Assembly: GCF_000146345.1 (NCBI RefSeq)
Contig: NZ_GL397071.1
Span: 1,213,948-1,277,947, forward strand
Origin: Peptoniphilus duerdenii ATCC BAA-1640
Lineage (GTDB): Bacteria; Bacillota; Clostridia; Tissierellales; Peptoniphilaceae
DNA length: 64,000 bases
Direction: 5' to 3'
The notes under the pieces were generated by a model, which did not search any database, was not told the DNA's origin, and saw only the letters and a list, made by a program, of their open reading frames with translations. Made by a program: the position numbers and the translations under genes. The stretch's first letter is position 1. The number at the start of each line of letters is the position of its first letter. Shown here piece by piece: positions 1 through 8,615 of the stretch.

Positions 1-386
1 TAGTGGAAAATGCACTTGCAGTTGAAGAGGGTGGAGCAGATGGAATCTCCCTCGTAAATACATTCTTAGGCATGGCGATAGATTTAGAAAAAAGAAAACC
101 AGTCTTTGACAATGTATATGCAGGACTTTCAGGACCGGCGATAAAACCGATAGCCCTTAGAATGGTGCACCAAGTTGCCCATGCAGTTGATATACCTGTA
201 ATGGCAATTGGAGGAGTAGCAGGATATAGGGACGTACTAGAATTTATAATGGCTGGGGCAAAACTTGTGCAAGTTGGCACATATAATTTTATGAATCCTT
301 ATGGAGTTAAAGAAATCCTAGAAGATTTAGAAAAATATCTAGAAAAAAATAACACCACGATAAAAGATATATACAAAATAATTTAA
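1..386 (+). CDS. pyrD: Dihydroorotate dehydrogenase, class 1B catalytic subunit, C-terminal part
   Basis: This is the last ~127 residues of a gene that enters from the left edge, so its start is not visible. PyrD oxidises dihydroorotate to orotate in pyrimidine synthesis. The visible motifs are typical of the class 1B TIM barrel: a VNTFLGMAID segment, LSGPAIKPIALRMV in the phosphate/FMN-binding region, AIGGVAGYRDVLEFIMAGA, and VQVGTYNF near the end. The reading frame ends at TAA 384-386 and is followed at once by a hairpin terminator. Class 1B enzymes pair with an FeS/FAD subunit (PyrK), which would lie to the left. Family assignment is strong; only the partial nature limits it. Confidence 0.93.
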   Translation, partial: VENALAVEEGGADGISLVNTFLGMAIDLEKRKPVFDNVYAGLSGPAIKPIALRMVHQVAHAVDIPVMAIGGVAGYRDVLEFIMAGAKLVQVGTYNFMNPYGVKEILEDLEKYLEKNNTTIKDIYKII

Positions 387-394
387 CAAAAACA

Positions 395-424
395 AAAACA
401 CACTGGATTTTCAGTGTGTTTTTA
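395..424 (+). terminator. Rho-independent terminator after pyrD
   Basis: The stem ACACACTG/CAGTGTGT closes a GATTTT loop and runs into a T-tract. It lies 10 bases after the pyrD stop. Confidence 0.85.
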
Positions 425-448
425 TATTCCATAGATTTAAACAAAAAA

Positions 449-466
449 GAGAGGCATAACCTCTCT
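449..466 (-). terminator. Terminator of the minus-strand coiled-coil gene
   Basis: AGAGAGG/CCTCTCT form a hairpin with a short CATAA loop. The A-run on the plus-strand left side becomes the T-tail on the minus strand, just after the stop of the 474-1595 gene. Confidence 0.75.
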
Positions 467-473
467 TATAATT

Positions 474-1595
474 TTATTTGTCTAGTTTTGCTTCTAAAGC
501 TGCAATCTTATCTTTAAGAGCTTGAACTTCTGCTTTAAGTGAATCTACTTCGCTCTTACGAGAAACTTCTGTAAGTTCTCTATACTCTTTCATCATCTTT
601 TCAGCATCTTCTTTAAAAATGCTTACAGCTTCAAGAGTCTTTTCAACAAGTTTGTTTACTTGTTCTTGATCTTTAAGCTTGTCCATGTTTTTCTTATAGA
701 TATTGCTTAGATACTTATAGAAATCTTCAAATGATCTGTTTTCTTTAAGTTCATTGAAGTCTTTCTTCATATCTTCAATAGTGCTTTCAGTTGCTTCCTT
801 TAGAATTTTGTAGATAGCGTCATTGTAGTCGCCTAGTTTTTTAGCATAATCTACATATTCTTTGAGATATTTTCTTTGGAGTTTAACTATTTCTTTTGTA
901 GATTCAGAGCTATCTAAATTTTCAACAGCATTAAGAGAAAGATTCATCCTACTATCCATATCTTCTAGGAATTTAACTACTAAAGCAGGTCTTGATTTCA
1001 TAGCTTCAAGATAGTAATCTTTCATATCTGCACCTGAGAATTCCCAAGGGTTTAGGATTTCTTTGAAAGCAGCACCTTTAGTATCAGCATCATCAAGAGA
1101 TTTTTCAAATTCTTTCTTAAGTGCTTCTGGCATAAGTTTAAATACATTTTCTTTTAAATATGAAATTGAAAGATCTTTGTATTTTTCAAGTGACTTTTCG
1201 AAGTTTTCTTTCGCAAGTTCAGGAGCTTTGTAGATATCTTTGTAAAGATCATAAGCTCTCATATAGGAATCAAAACTATCTCTATACATTTTGGAAAACT
1301 CTTCTGGACTCTTTAGATATTCGTTGAAATCAAATGCATTCATATTTAATAGGTTTTCAACATATCTGTCGTAGTAGTCACCAAGCATTGGATTAATAGC
1401 CTTTAAGTTTTCTTTTACCTTTTCCTTGTCAAAGTACTTGTTTACGAAATCTTCTTGGAACTTCTTGGTATTTTCCATATAAGACTTCATAAAATTCCCA
1501 TCTAGAAATTGGTTTTCGTTTGTAAAGAAACTGAGACCCATTTTTTCTAACATCTCACTTTGTTTTTTGAATAAATCTTCATAAAAGTTGTTCAT
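474..1595 (-). CDS. Long helical coiled-coil protein, possibly PhaE/phasin-like
   Basis: The protein is 373 residues, rich in Lys, Glu, Asp and Tyr, with no signal peptide or membrane segment. The C-terminal ~45 residues form a regular heptad coiled coil (VDSLKAEVQALKDKIAALEA). An NPWEFSG segment lies in the middle. Length, helical make-up and terminal coiled coil recall the PhaE subunit of class III polyhydroxyalkanoate synthases, but no PhaC is in the window, so this is only a resemblance. The start at 1595 is chosen over an upstream ATG at 1634 because GGGGGTAACT lies just before it. It is transcribed alone, towards its own terminator. A structural or granule-associated role is inference. 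Confidence 0.5.
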   Translation of the reverse strand: MNNFYEDLFKKQSEMLEKMGLSFFTNENQFLDGNFMKSYMENTKKFQEDFVNKYFDKEKVKENLKAINPMLGDYYDRYVENLLNMNAFDFNEYLKSPEEFSKMYRDSFDSYMRAYDLYKDIYKAPELAKENFEKSLEKYKDLSISYLKENVFKLMPEALKKEFEKSLDDADTKGAAFKEILNPWEFSGADMKDYYLEAMKSRPALVVKFLEDMDSRMNLSLNAVENLDSSESTKEIVKLQRKYLKEYVDYAKKLGDYNDAIYKILKEATESTIEDMKKDFNELKENRSFEDFYKYLSNIYKKNMDKLKDQEQVNKLVEKTLEAVSIFKEDAEKMMKEYRELTEVSRKSEVDSLKAEVQALKDKIAALEAKLDK

Positions 1596-1783
1596 AGTTA
1601 CCCCCTTTTCTTCCATATATTTATATTCTACCACATTAGTATATGAATGTCATTTAAATAAAAAAATATGCAAGGTTTCCCTTGCACACTTTATATTTTT
1701 AAAAAAAAGAATGAGATAGTTATATTTTAACATATTAATACGATTATTCAATACCATATCAAATAATTTTAAAAAATATTTTT

Positions 1784-2416
1784 TTACATTAAGTCGCTAA
1801 AAATATCGAAACTATATTCGGAATCGTCGGACATATCTTCTACTTCATTTTCTTCATCAAGAATAAGATCCAAATTTTCAAAATTTTCATTTATACTTTC
1901 TATGGACAAAATATTATTTAGATAATCTTTGCCGATCCATTCGATAGTTTCATCGTACTTAGAATCATCTGGATTATTTAAAATATTTACAATTTCCATA
2001 TATTCTCTTTCGCCTTCACAAGATTCGATCGGTTCTTTGCCAATTGAATTTAAAAGCTCAGCCTCTTTTTCATAATCATAGATGACATCTACAACTTGTA
2101 TATCGAACACAAAAGGAGTTTCATCTCCGTAGATCATTACAAATTTGCTGCCTCTATCTAGGTAATTTTCGCAGATGGAATCTCTATCGGACTTAAAGTT
2201 TATTCCCATGGTCTTTGGTATTTCGATTCTAGAATCTGTAATTTCTATTTTTGATGATTCTATAAAGTATGTGATTTGTTTTTCTCCGGTCCAATTTAGA
2301 CAGGTCATGATTATTTTAGATAGATTGTGGAAGCTAAAATCACCACGAGCTACGAAATCTCTTACTATATTTAAATCATTAGATCTAAGTTTCAAATTAT
2401 ATTTAAATACTTTCAT
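1784..2416 (-). CDS. pRiA4b ORF-3-like / IS1096 TnpR-like family protein
   Basis: The protein is 210 residues. Its N-terminal half (KYNLKLRSNDLNIVRDF..., FHNLSKIIMTCLNW) resembles the plasmid pRiA4b ORF-3-like fold, a small alpha/beta domain often found in stand-alone proteins of unknown role. The C-terminal third is very acidic (DEENEVEDMSDDSEYSFD) and probably disordered. A well-placed GGAGGT lies before the ATG at 2416. It is a single-gene unit, divergent from xpaC at 2576. No catalytic residues can be named, and the family assignment is moderate. Confidence 0.5.
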   Translation of the reverse strand: MKVFKYNLKLRSNDLNIVRDFVARGDFSFHNLSKIIMTCLNWTGEKQITYFIESSKIEITDSRIEIPKTMGINFKSDRDSICENYLDRGSKFVMIYGDETPFVFDIQVVDVIYDYEKEAELLNSIGKEPIESCEGEREYMEIVNILNNPDDSKYDETIEWIGKDYLNNILSIESINENFENLDLILDEENEVEDMSDDSEYSFDIFSDLM

Positions 2417-2575
2417 AGTACCTCCTTCAATTAAAATAATTATAACATATAAAATTTTAATATAATATCTAAGAAGAAGCTCTAAATATTAAATTTTTAC
2501 AGTTTATAGGGCTTATTGAATGGTTAAATCTAGTTATGAATAGTACTTTGTGGTAAAATTTAATTAGGTGATAAA

Positions 2576-3715
2576 ATGAAAAAATACAGGGTATCCATTC
2601 GAGATATCGTAAATTCTATAGATGAAGAAAAAAATTTAAAAGATTCTAAAGAATTTATAAATGAAATAAATAAAAAAATAGACGATGGTGACTACTCAGA
2701 CATCTCAACTCTCGTGCAAAAATCTGTGGACTCTGCCATCGAAGGAGTAAGAAGCTCCATAAGTTATATTTTAAATTCTTATAAAAATAAAAAGGATTTA
2801 CCACCAGCGAGAAGGGAAAAGTATGCGGTACAAAATCCATCTATAAATACTGCAGCAGGATTTGCAAAATGGACTGGCTATGCAGGTATGTTCACTGGAG
2901 TAACCTTGATGTTTGGTTTTTTTGAAGAACCTACTTTGGCAATCGGAGCGATCTCTTCATTTGCAGCTGGATTTGTACTTGAAAGATGGGGTAAACTTGC
3001 AAAGAATAGAGCACTTAGATATAAAAAATATTTACGCGAATTAGGAAATAATACTGTTGTTACCATCGACGACCTATGTTCCTGTGCAGCGGTTGAGCCA
3101 GAAACGGTTATAAAGGATTTGACATATTTTATAAAGAAGGATTATTTCAAAGAAGCAAGGCTTGTAGAAAATAATTCCATATTTATTTTGGATAAGAAGA
3201 CATACGAAGTATATAAGAATAATTACAAAGACGTCTACCTCGGAAATAAAAATGAAGAAAACTTAGAAGAAGGCAAGGTTGATTCAGCATTAGAAATTGG
3301 CAAGAGCTACATTACAGAGATTGCTGCCTACCTACCTAGACTTCCTGAAAATATTCAAACCGATGTGACTAAACTTCTATCTATAGTAAGAGAAATATTT
3401 AAACAAATTAAAAAAGACCCAGAAAGAATAGAAGAACTCTCCAAGTTTATGGACTACTACTTACCGACGACGGTTTCACTTCTAAAGAGGTACAATGAAT
3501 TTAGCGAATCGGAGGTTGTAACAGAATCTCAAAAGAATTCGATGGCAGAAATAGAAAAGACAATTTCAACCATAGACGAAGCATTCTTAAAGTTACTTAA
3601 TGAAATATACGGAAATGTAGCAATGGATATAAATTCAGACATAACTGTCTTAACCACCATGCTTAAACAGGAAGGTCTCTTAGATAATGATTTTAAAGGA
3701 GAAATAAATGGATAA
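2576..3715 (+). CDS. xpaC: XpaC-like 5-bromo-4-chloroindolyl phosphate hydrolysis family protein
   Basis: The protein is 379 residues. A basic, helical N-terminal ~90 residues is followed by a hydrophobic pair of segments (about residues 97-137, YAGMFTGVTLMFGFFEE and AIGAISSFAAGFVLERW). A winged-helix-like stretch (VTIDDLCSCAAVEPETVIKDL) and a long helical C-terminus follow. The family is named for hydrolysis of an indolyl phosphate dye; its true substrate is not established. It overlaps the TelA gene by 8 bases, the usual xpaC-telA pairing in Firmicutes, where the pair is linked to envelope stress and toxic anion resistance. The GGTGAT before the ATG supports this start. Confidence 0.78.
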   Translation: MKKYRVSIRDIVNSIDEEKNLKDSKEFINEINKKIDDGDYSDISTLVQKSVDSAIEGVRSSISYILNSYKNKKDLPPARREKYAVQNPSINTAAGFAKWTGYAGMFTGVTLMFGFFEEPTLAIGAISSFAAGFVLERWGKLAKNRALRYKKYLRELGNNTVVTIDDLCSCAAVEPETVIKDLTYFIKKDYFKEARLVENNSIFILDKKTYEVYKNNYKDVYLGNKNEENLEEGKVDSALEIGKSYITEIAAYLPRLPENIQTDVTKLLSIVREIFKQIKKDPERIEELSKFMDYYLPTTVSLLKRYNEFSESEVVTESQKNSMAEIEKTISTIDEAFLKLLNEIYGNVAMDINSDITVLTTMLKQEGLLDNDFKGEING

Positions 3716-4844
3716 CGAAATTAAATTAACCTTAGATGAAAACGAAGAAGTAAAAGAACCTGTACTAGAAATTACAAAAATAGAAAATGAAATAGAAAAA
3801 GCAAAACCTGAAGTAAAACTAACTGACGAAGAGCAAAAGATGGTGGATGAATTTTCTAAAAAAATAGATTTAAAAAATTCCAACCAAGTTCTTCAATATG
3901 GAGCAGGAGCTCAATCCAAGATAGCAGGATTTTCTGAAAAGACTTTAAACAGCGTAAGGACTAAAGATTTGGGCGAAGTGGGAGATCTTCTTTCAAATGT
4001 GGTATCTGAACTTAAAAATTTTGAAATTGATGAAAAAGAAAAGGGAATCACTGCCTTCTTTAAGAAAAATACCAACAAGATTATGAATCTTAAAAATAAA
4101 TATGAAAAGGCAGAAACCAATGTGGACACTATTGCAAAAGTCCTTGAAAATCATCAAGTCCAACTCTTAAAAGACATTGCAAACCTAGACCAAATGTATG
4201 ATTTAAACAAGAGTTACTACAAAGAAATATCTATGTATATAATGGCTGGTAGACAAAAACTTGAAGAAGCTAGGACAAAAGAATTACCAGCACTTATAGA
4301 AAAAGCAAGCACTTCAAACTTGCCAACCGATGCCCAAGAACTAAATGACTTCCAATCATCCATAGATAGATTCGACAAAAAAATTCACGATCTAGATTTA
4401 ACTAGGACTGTGGCTCTTCAAATGGCTCCACAAATCAGGATGATTCAAGCGTCAAACACAGTAATGGTTGAGAAAATTCAATCTACAATCGTAAATACAA
4501 TTCCGCTTTGGAAATCACAAATGGTACTTGCCCTTTCTGCAGCACACACTGGACAGGCTGCAAAGGCTACAAAAGATGTAACCAATCTAACCAATGAACT
4601 TCTAAAGAAGAATGCAGACAATTTAAAAATGGCTACTGTAGAAACTGCAAGAGAAGCAGAAAGATCAGTAGTGGACATAGAAACATTAAAACACACAAAC
4701 GAACAACTCATCTTAGCTCTATCCGAAGTTAGAAATATTCAAATCGAAGGCAGAGCGAAGAGACGAGAAGCGGAACAAGAAATGGTTAAATTAGAAAGCG
4801 ATCTAAAGAAATCTCTAATTGAAATCGCTACAAAAGAAAGATAA
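3708..4844 (+). CDS. telA: TelA-family toxic anion resistance protein
   Basis: The protein is 378 residues, soluble and almost entirely helical. The TelA core is visible from about residue 45 (DEFSKKIDLKNSNQVLQYG) through the LPTDAQELNDFQSSIDRFDKKIHDLDLTRTVALQ-type region and the SNTVMVEKIQSTIVNTIPLWK block to a terminal coiled coil. TelA proteins were named for tellurite resistance, but many act in envelope stress. The ATG overlaps the xpaC stop, preceded by AAAGGAG, so the pair is translationally coupled. xpt follows 15 bases downstream, probably in the same transcript. Confidence 0.87.
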   Translation: MDNEIKLTLDENEEVKEPVLEITKIENEIEKAKPEVKLTDEEQKMVDEFSKKIDLKNSNQVLQYGAGAQSKIAGFSEKTLNSVRTKDLGEVGDLLSNVVSELKNFEIDEKEKGITAFFKKNTNKIMNLKNKYEKAETNVDTIAKVLENHQVQLLKDIANLDQMYDLNKSYYKEISMYIMAGRQKLEEARTKELPALIEKASTSNLPTDAQELNDFQSSIDRFDKKIHDLDLTRTVALQMAPQIRMIQASNTVMVEKIQSTIVNTIPLWKSQMVLALSAAHTGQAAKATKDVTNLTNELLKKNADNLKMATVETAREAERSVVDIETLKHTNEQLILALSEVRNIQIEGRAKRREAEQEMVKLESDLKKSLIEIATKER

Positions 4845-4859
4845 GGAAAGAAAAAGAAA

Positions 4860-5438
4860 ATGAAATTACTTGAAGAAAGAATAAAAAAAGACGGAAAGAT
4901 TCTCGATGATGGAAAGATTATAAAGGTGGATTCATTTTTAAACCATCAACTTGATATACCATTTTTGGAAAAATTGGGAGACGAAATGTACGCCCATTTT
5001 CTTGGTAAAAAGGTAAATAAAATTTTGACCATCGAAGCATCTGGAATTGCACTGGCAACTGTTGTATCTCAAAGTTTTAACGGAATTCCAGTAGTCTTTG
5101 CAAAGAAACAAAGAACGAAAAATATTGGAAGTAATGTATATACCTCAGAAGTTAAGTCCTACACAACAGGAAAAGAATACACAATTACAGTTTCAAAAGA
5201 ATATTTAAATGAAGGCGATAGACTTTTGATAATCGATGACTTCCTAGCAGAAGGTCAAGCCCTAAGAGGACTAATTGACATTTCAAACAAAGCATCTGCT
5301 CATATATGCGGACTTTCCGTTGCGGTTGAAAAGGGATTCCAAGGCGGAGGAGATGCCCTTAGAGAAGATGGATATGACCTTCTTTCTCTGGCAATAATTG
5401 ATTCAGTTAAAGATAATAAAATAGAATTTAGGAGATAG
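4860..5438 (+). CDS. xpt: Xanthine phosphoribosyltransferase
   Basis: The protein is 192 residues, the usual length for Xpt. It salvages xanthine with PRPP to make XMP. The PRPP-binding loop DDFLAEGQALRG is the diagnostic motif (about residues 128-139). An ILTIEASGIALA segment and a FAKKQRTKNI segment also match the family. The gene sits 15 bases after telA, so there is no room for the purine riboswitch that often precedes xpt in Firmicutes; it must be read from an upstream promoter. Confidence 0.93.
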   Translation: MKLLEERIKKDGKILDDGKIIKVDSFLNHQLDIPFLEKLGDEMYAHFLGKKVNKILTIEASGIALATVVSQSFNGIPVVFAKKQRTKNIGSNVYTSEVKSYTTGKEYTITVSKEYLNEGDRLLIIDDFLAEGQALRGLIDISNKASAHICGLSVAVEKGFQGGGDALREDGYDLLSLAIIDSVKDNKIEFRR

Positions 5439-5440
5439 AA

Positions 5441-5962
5441 ATGAAATTTAACGAACTGGCAAAGAATAGAAGATCAATTAGAAAATTTACAGGAGAAAAA
5501 GTATCACAAGAAGATTTAGAAACTATACTTAATTCTACACTTACAGCGCCATCAGCTCGCAATAGAGATACAGTCCATTACTATGTTTTTAGAGATAAAA
5601 ATTCTTTAGAAAAACTCGCTCGTATGAAGAAAGTCGGAGCAGATTTCTTAAGGGAATGTGACGTTGCAATAATGATTCTCGGAGATAAGGAACTTGCATC
5701 AGCCACATATTTTCAAGATGAATGTATCGCTGCTACAATTATGCAGCTTCAAGTTCACGACCTAGGACTAGGTTCATGCTGGGTAAATGTAGTTGCTGGA
5801 ATGTATGACGATAACACCACTACCTATGAATATCTTTTAAAAGAATTCGATATTCCTGAAAAATTCGATATACAATGTGTAATCGGAATAGGTCATCCTG
5901 CAGAGGAACCTGCAGTTAGAAACCATAGAGAAATAAAAGATTTTGTCAGATTTGATAAATAG
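5441..5962 (+). CDS. Nitroreductase family protein (FMN-dependent)
   Basis: The protein is 173 residues, typical of the short nitroreductases. The N-terminal [19 protein letters not shown] motif binds FMN phosphate; [14 protein letters not shown] and the GLGSCWV segment near residues 110-116 complete the flavin site. Members reduce nitro compounds, quinones or flavins with NAD(P)H; the natural substrate is unknown. It starts 2 bases after xpt behind AGGAGATAG and its stop overlaps the next gene, so it is probably co-transcribed. Confidence 0.87.
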   Translation: MKFNELAKNRRSIRKFTGEKVSQEDLETILNSTLTAPSARNRDTVHYYVFRDKNSLEKLARMKKVGADFLRECDVAIMILGDKELASATYFQDECIAATIMQLQVHDLGLGSCWVNVVAGMYDDNTTTYEYLLKEFDIPEKFDIQCVIGIGHPAEEPAVRNHREIKDFVRFDK

Positions 5963-6423
5963 TGGCGGCTATGAAGTTTACTACGAAATCATTAGAAGAA
6001 ACAAAATCTCTTGGTAGAAGACTGGGTTCAATTTTAAACCCAGGACAGGTAATCGCCCTTGAAGGAGATCTCGGAGCAGGCAAGACCACATTTACAAAAT
6101 CCATAGCTCTTGGGTTAGGAGTGGATGATGTGGTGACAAGTCCAACATTTAATTTGATCAATGAATACATGGGAAGACTTCCTGTCTATCATTTTGATGT
6201 TTATAGATTAGATGGAATCGATGCGGACTACATGGGATTTGATGAATATCTATTTTCCGATGGAGTTTGTATAATTGAGTGGGCGGATAAAATAAAAGAA
6301 CTTTTGCCAGAAGACACACTTTATATATATATTAAGAAAATTTCTGAAACTGGAAGAGAATTTGATTTTAAACCAAATGGTAAAAAATCGAATGAAGTAA
6401 TGGAGGTGCTCATGTCATGTTGA
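5962..6423 (+). CDS. tsaE: tRNA t6A biosynthesis ATPase TsaE
   Basis: The protein is ~153 residues. The Walker A motif [12 protein letters not shown] and the downstream [21 protein letters not shown] and IIEWADKI motifs are diagnostic of TsaE, the ATPase that recycles the TsaBDE complex making N6-threonylcarbamoyl-adenosine at tRNA position 37. The start is uncertain: a GTG at 5962 overlaps the previous stop, and an ATG lies at 5971 (MKFTTKS). Neither has an ideal ribosome binding site. It is followed by tsaB with a 7-base overlap. Confidence 0.93.
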   Translation: MAAMKFTTKSLEETKSLGRRLGSILNPGQVIALEGDLGAGKTTFTKSIALGLGVDDVVTSPTFNLINEYMGRLPVYHFDVYRLDGIDADYMGFDEYLFSDGVCIIEWADKIKELLPEDTLYIYIKKISETGREFDFKPNGKKSNEVMEVLMSC

Positions 6424-7079
6424 CCTTAGCAATGGATACAAGTTCCAAGACAGCCTGTGTTGGACTTATAAAAGATGGAGAAAATGTAGCAAATATCACT
6501 CTCACAGGAACTAAATTTCACTCTGAATCTCTAATTGACATGGTGGATGATGCACTTAAGTATCAAGATTTAAAAATAAAAGATGTGAATTTAATCGTAG
6601 TTGGAATTGGACCAGGATCTTTCACTGGACTTAGAATTGCACTAACCGTTGCCAAGACATTTGCTCAAACATTGAATATTCCAATAGTTGGAGTAAGTTC
6701 ATTAGAAGCATATGCCTTTGGATTTAAAAATAGTGACAAGATTATTCCAATAATTGATGCGAGAAGAGAGAGAGCATTCTTCGGAGTGTATAGAACTTCT
6801 GGAGATGAAGTGATAGAAAATATAAAAGAAGACAGCCTAGCAAGTTTTGAAGAGATTAGAAAATTTATAGATGAGGACACAATCTTGGTGGGAGAAAGTG
6901 CAGAAGCTCTAAAAGAAAATATTGGGGCGAAGTTTGCATTTACCACAGAGATTCTTCCAACGGATCTTGCAAAACTCGGAGAGCTTAAATATAAAAAAGA
7001 AGGAAGCGACAACTATTTTACACTTATTCCAAACTATTTGAACGTTTCCCAAGCGGAGAGACAATGGAAGCAAGAGTAA
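6417..7079 (+). CDS. tsaB: tRNA t6A biosynthesis protein TsaB
   Basis: The protein is 220 residues. The ASKHA-type N-terminal fold is seen in [16 protein letters not shown], the GTKFHSESLIDMVDDAL segment and GIGPGSFTGLRIALT. TsaB is a degenerate paralogue of TsaD and acts as its partner in the t6A synthase complex. The ATG overlaps the tsaE stop and has GGAGGT 11 bases upstream. Its end overlaps rimI by 16 bases. Confidence 0.93.
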   Translation: MLTLAMDTSSKTACVGLIKDGENVANITLTGTKFHSESLIDMVDDALKYQDLKIKDVNLIVVGIGPGSFTGLRIALTVAKTFAQTLNIPIVGVSSLEAYAFGFKNSDKIIPIIDARRERAFFGVYRTSGDEVIENIKEDSLASFEEIRKFIDEDTILVGESAEALKENIGAKFAFTTEILPTDLAKLGELKYKKEGSDNYFTLIPNYLNVSQAERQWKQE

Positions 7080-7510
7080 GGCGTGCTGAAGCAAAAGACA
7101 TACCTACCATAATGAGTTTGGAATACGAAAACTTCGATGAACCTTGGAGCTACGAGACAATTCTACTTGAAATGGCAAAGGGATCAAATATAACATTGGT
7201 CATAGAAAATCAAAAAGTTTTCGGTTACATGCTCGTTATAATGATGTACGAGGAATTTCATATAGGCTCAATCTGTATCGACGAAAATTATAGAAACTTA
7301 GGATACGGAGAAAAACTTTTAAAATCTTTCTTCGACATTACGGATTCATTTGGATATGACACCACACTTGAAGTTAGATACGATAACTACAGTGCGATAA
7401 AACTATATGAAAAACTTGGATTTGAAAAATCTGGAATTAGAAAGAATTACTATAAACATGGCAAGGATGCCATAATTATGTGGAGGAAAAATGTTAACAC
7501 TGGGAATTGA
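7064..7510 (+). CDS. rimI: Ribosomal protein S18-alanine N-acetyltransferase RimI (GNAT)
   Basis: The protein is 148 residues. The GNAT motifs are clear: GSICIDENYRNLGYGEKLL for acetyl-CoA binding, then LEVRYDNYSAIKLYEKLGFEKSGIRKNYY, which is characteristic of RimI. Its place between tsaB and tsaD is the standard Firmicute arrangement and supports the name over a generic acetyltransferase. It overlaps both neighbours, so the four genes form one coupled operon. Confidence 0.9.
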   Translation: MEARVRRAEAKDIPTIMSLEYENFDEPWSYETILLEMAKGSNITLVIENQKVFGYMLVIMMYEEFHIGSICIDENYRNLGYGEKLLKSFFDITDSFGYDTTLEVRYDNYSAIKLYEKLGFEKSGIRKNYYKHGKDAIIMWRKNVNTGN

Positions 7511-8492
7511 ATCATCCTGCGATGAAACTTCTGTAGCCATTGTAAAAGATGGGAGAGAAGTGTTATCCAATATAATTGCATCACAGATAGATGTTCATAA
7601 AAAATATGGCGGAGTTGTTCCTGAAATTGCATCTAGAAAACACGTGGAAGCTATATCCCAAGTTATAGATGAAGCATTTACAGAAGCAAATATTTCCTAC
7701 GATGATATAGATATAATCTGTGCTACGAGAGGACCTGGACTCATAGGAGCTCTTCTTGTTGGACTGAGTGCAGGAAGGACCATGGCGTATGCTCTTGACA
7801 AACCATTTGTAGGAGTAAATCACATGATGGGACATATCTGCGCCAACTATATTTCAAACAAAGAGTTGGAACCACCATTTATATGTTTGGTGGTAAGTGG
7901 TGGACACACCTATCTCTTAGATGTAAAAGACTATACAGAATTTAAATTAATAGGCAGAACATTGGATGATGCAGCGGGAGAAGCATACGATAAGATAAGT
8001 AGAGTACTTGGACTTGGCTATCCGGGAGGCCCGGAAATAGAAAAAGCTGCAAGAAATGGAAAAGATATCTATGATTATCCAAGGGTCATGATTAACGACG
8101 GATATGATTTTTCATTTAGCGGACTTAAGACTGCTGTTATAAATCATCTTCACAACCTAGAACAGAAAAATGAAACTTACAGGATTGAAGATGTGGCGAG
8201 ATCATTCCAAGATGCGGTAATAGATGTGCTTGTAGAGAAAACTATAAGACTAACAGTAGAGAGAAATCTTGACAAGATAGTCTTATCAGGAGGAGTATCT
8301 GCAAACGGAGAACTAAGACGCAGAATGGAAGAGGCGGCAAAGGAACATGGATATAAAGTTTATTATCCAGAAAAGATACTTTGTACAGACAACGCAGCCA
8401 TGATTGCATCCGCTGGATACTATGATTATAAAACTGGAAATTATGAAAATAATGTAACTGCCAAGCCTAATTTAGGTCTAGAAAATTCTTGA
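7491..8492 (+). CDS. tsaD: tRNA N6-adenosine threonylcarbamoyltransferase TsaD
   Basis: The protein is 333 residues, the normal length. It transfers the threonylcarbamoyl group to A37 of ANN-decoding tRNAs. Diagnostic motifs are GIESSCDETSVAIV at the N-terminus, the metal-binding HMMGH near residues 109-113, LVVSGGHTYL, DDAAGEAYDK, FSFSGLKTAV and LSGGVSANGELR. GGAGG lies 5 bases before the ATG. The stop overlaps a TTGACA that could be the -35 of a promoter for pyrG. Confidence 0.97.
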   Translation: MLTLGIESSCDETSVAIVKDGREVLSNIIASQIDVHKKYGGVVPEIASRKHVEAISQVIDEAFTEANISYDDIDIICATRGPGLIGALLVGLSAGRTMAYALDKPFVGVNHMMGHICANYISNKELEPPFICLVVSGGHTYLLDVKDYTEFKLIGRTLDDAAGEAYDKISRVLGLGYPGGPEIEKAARNGKDIYDYPRVMINDGYDFSFSGLKTAVINHLHNLEQKNETYRIEDVARSFQDAVIDVLVEKTIRLTVERNLDKIVLSGGVSANGELRRRMEEAAKEHGYKVYYPEKILCTDNAAMIASAGYYDYKTGNYENNVTAKPNLGLENS

Positions 8493-8517
8493 CAAAATAA
8501 GAATTTTTAAATAGAAT
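8489..8517 (+). promoter_or_regulatory. Predicted sigma-A promoter at the end of tsaD
   Basis: TTGACA (8489-8494), a 17-base spacer and TAGAAT (8512-8517) make a near-consensus promoter. Transcription would start about 8524, upstream of the terminator at 8547. Confidence 0.6.
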
Positions 8518-8546
8518 AAAAGAAAACACATAAAGTTTTTTTCATA

Positions 8547-8577
8547 TTGGCAATTCACATTGCCAATTTTTTCTTTT
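8547..8577 (+). terminator. Strong terminator in the leader of pyrG
   Basis: TTGGCAAT/ATTGCCAA with a TCAC loop and a long T-rich tail. It lies 30-60 bases after the predicted promoter and 39 bases before the pyrG start, so it may act as an attenuator as well as ending the tsa operon. Confidence 0.85.
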
Positions 8578-8615
8578 TGTACAGATAAAAATTGATATAT
8601 TAATAAGGAGTTCAA

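Noticed and set aside
4845-4859. Purine riboswitch before xpt
   Set aside because: Only 15 bases separate telA and xpt, far too few for the aptamer.
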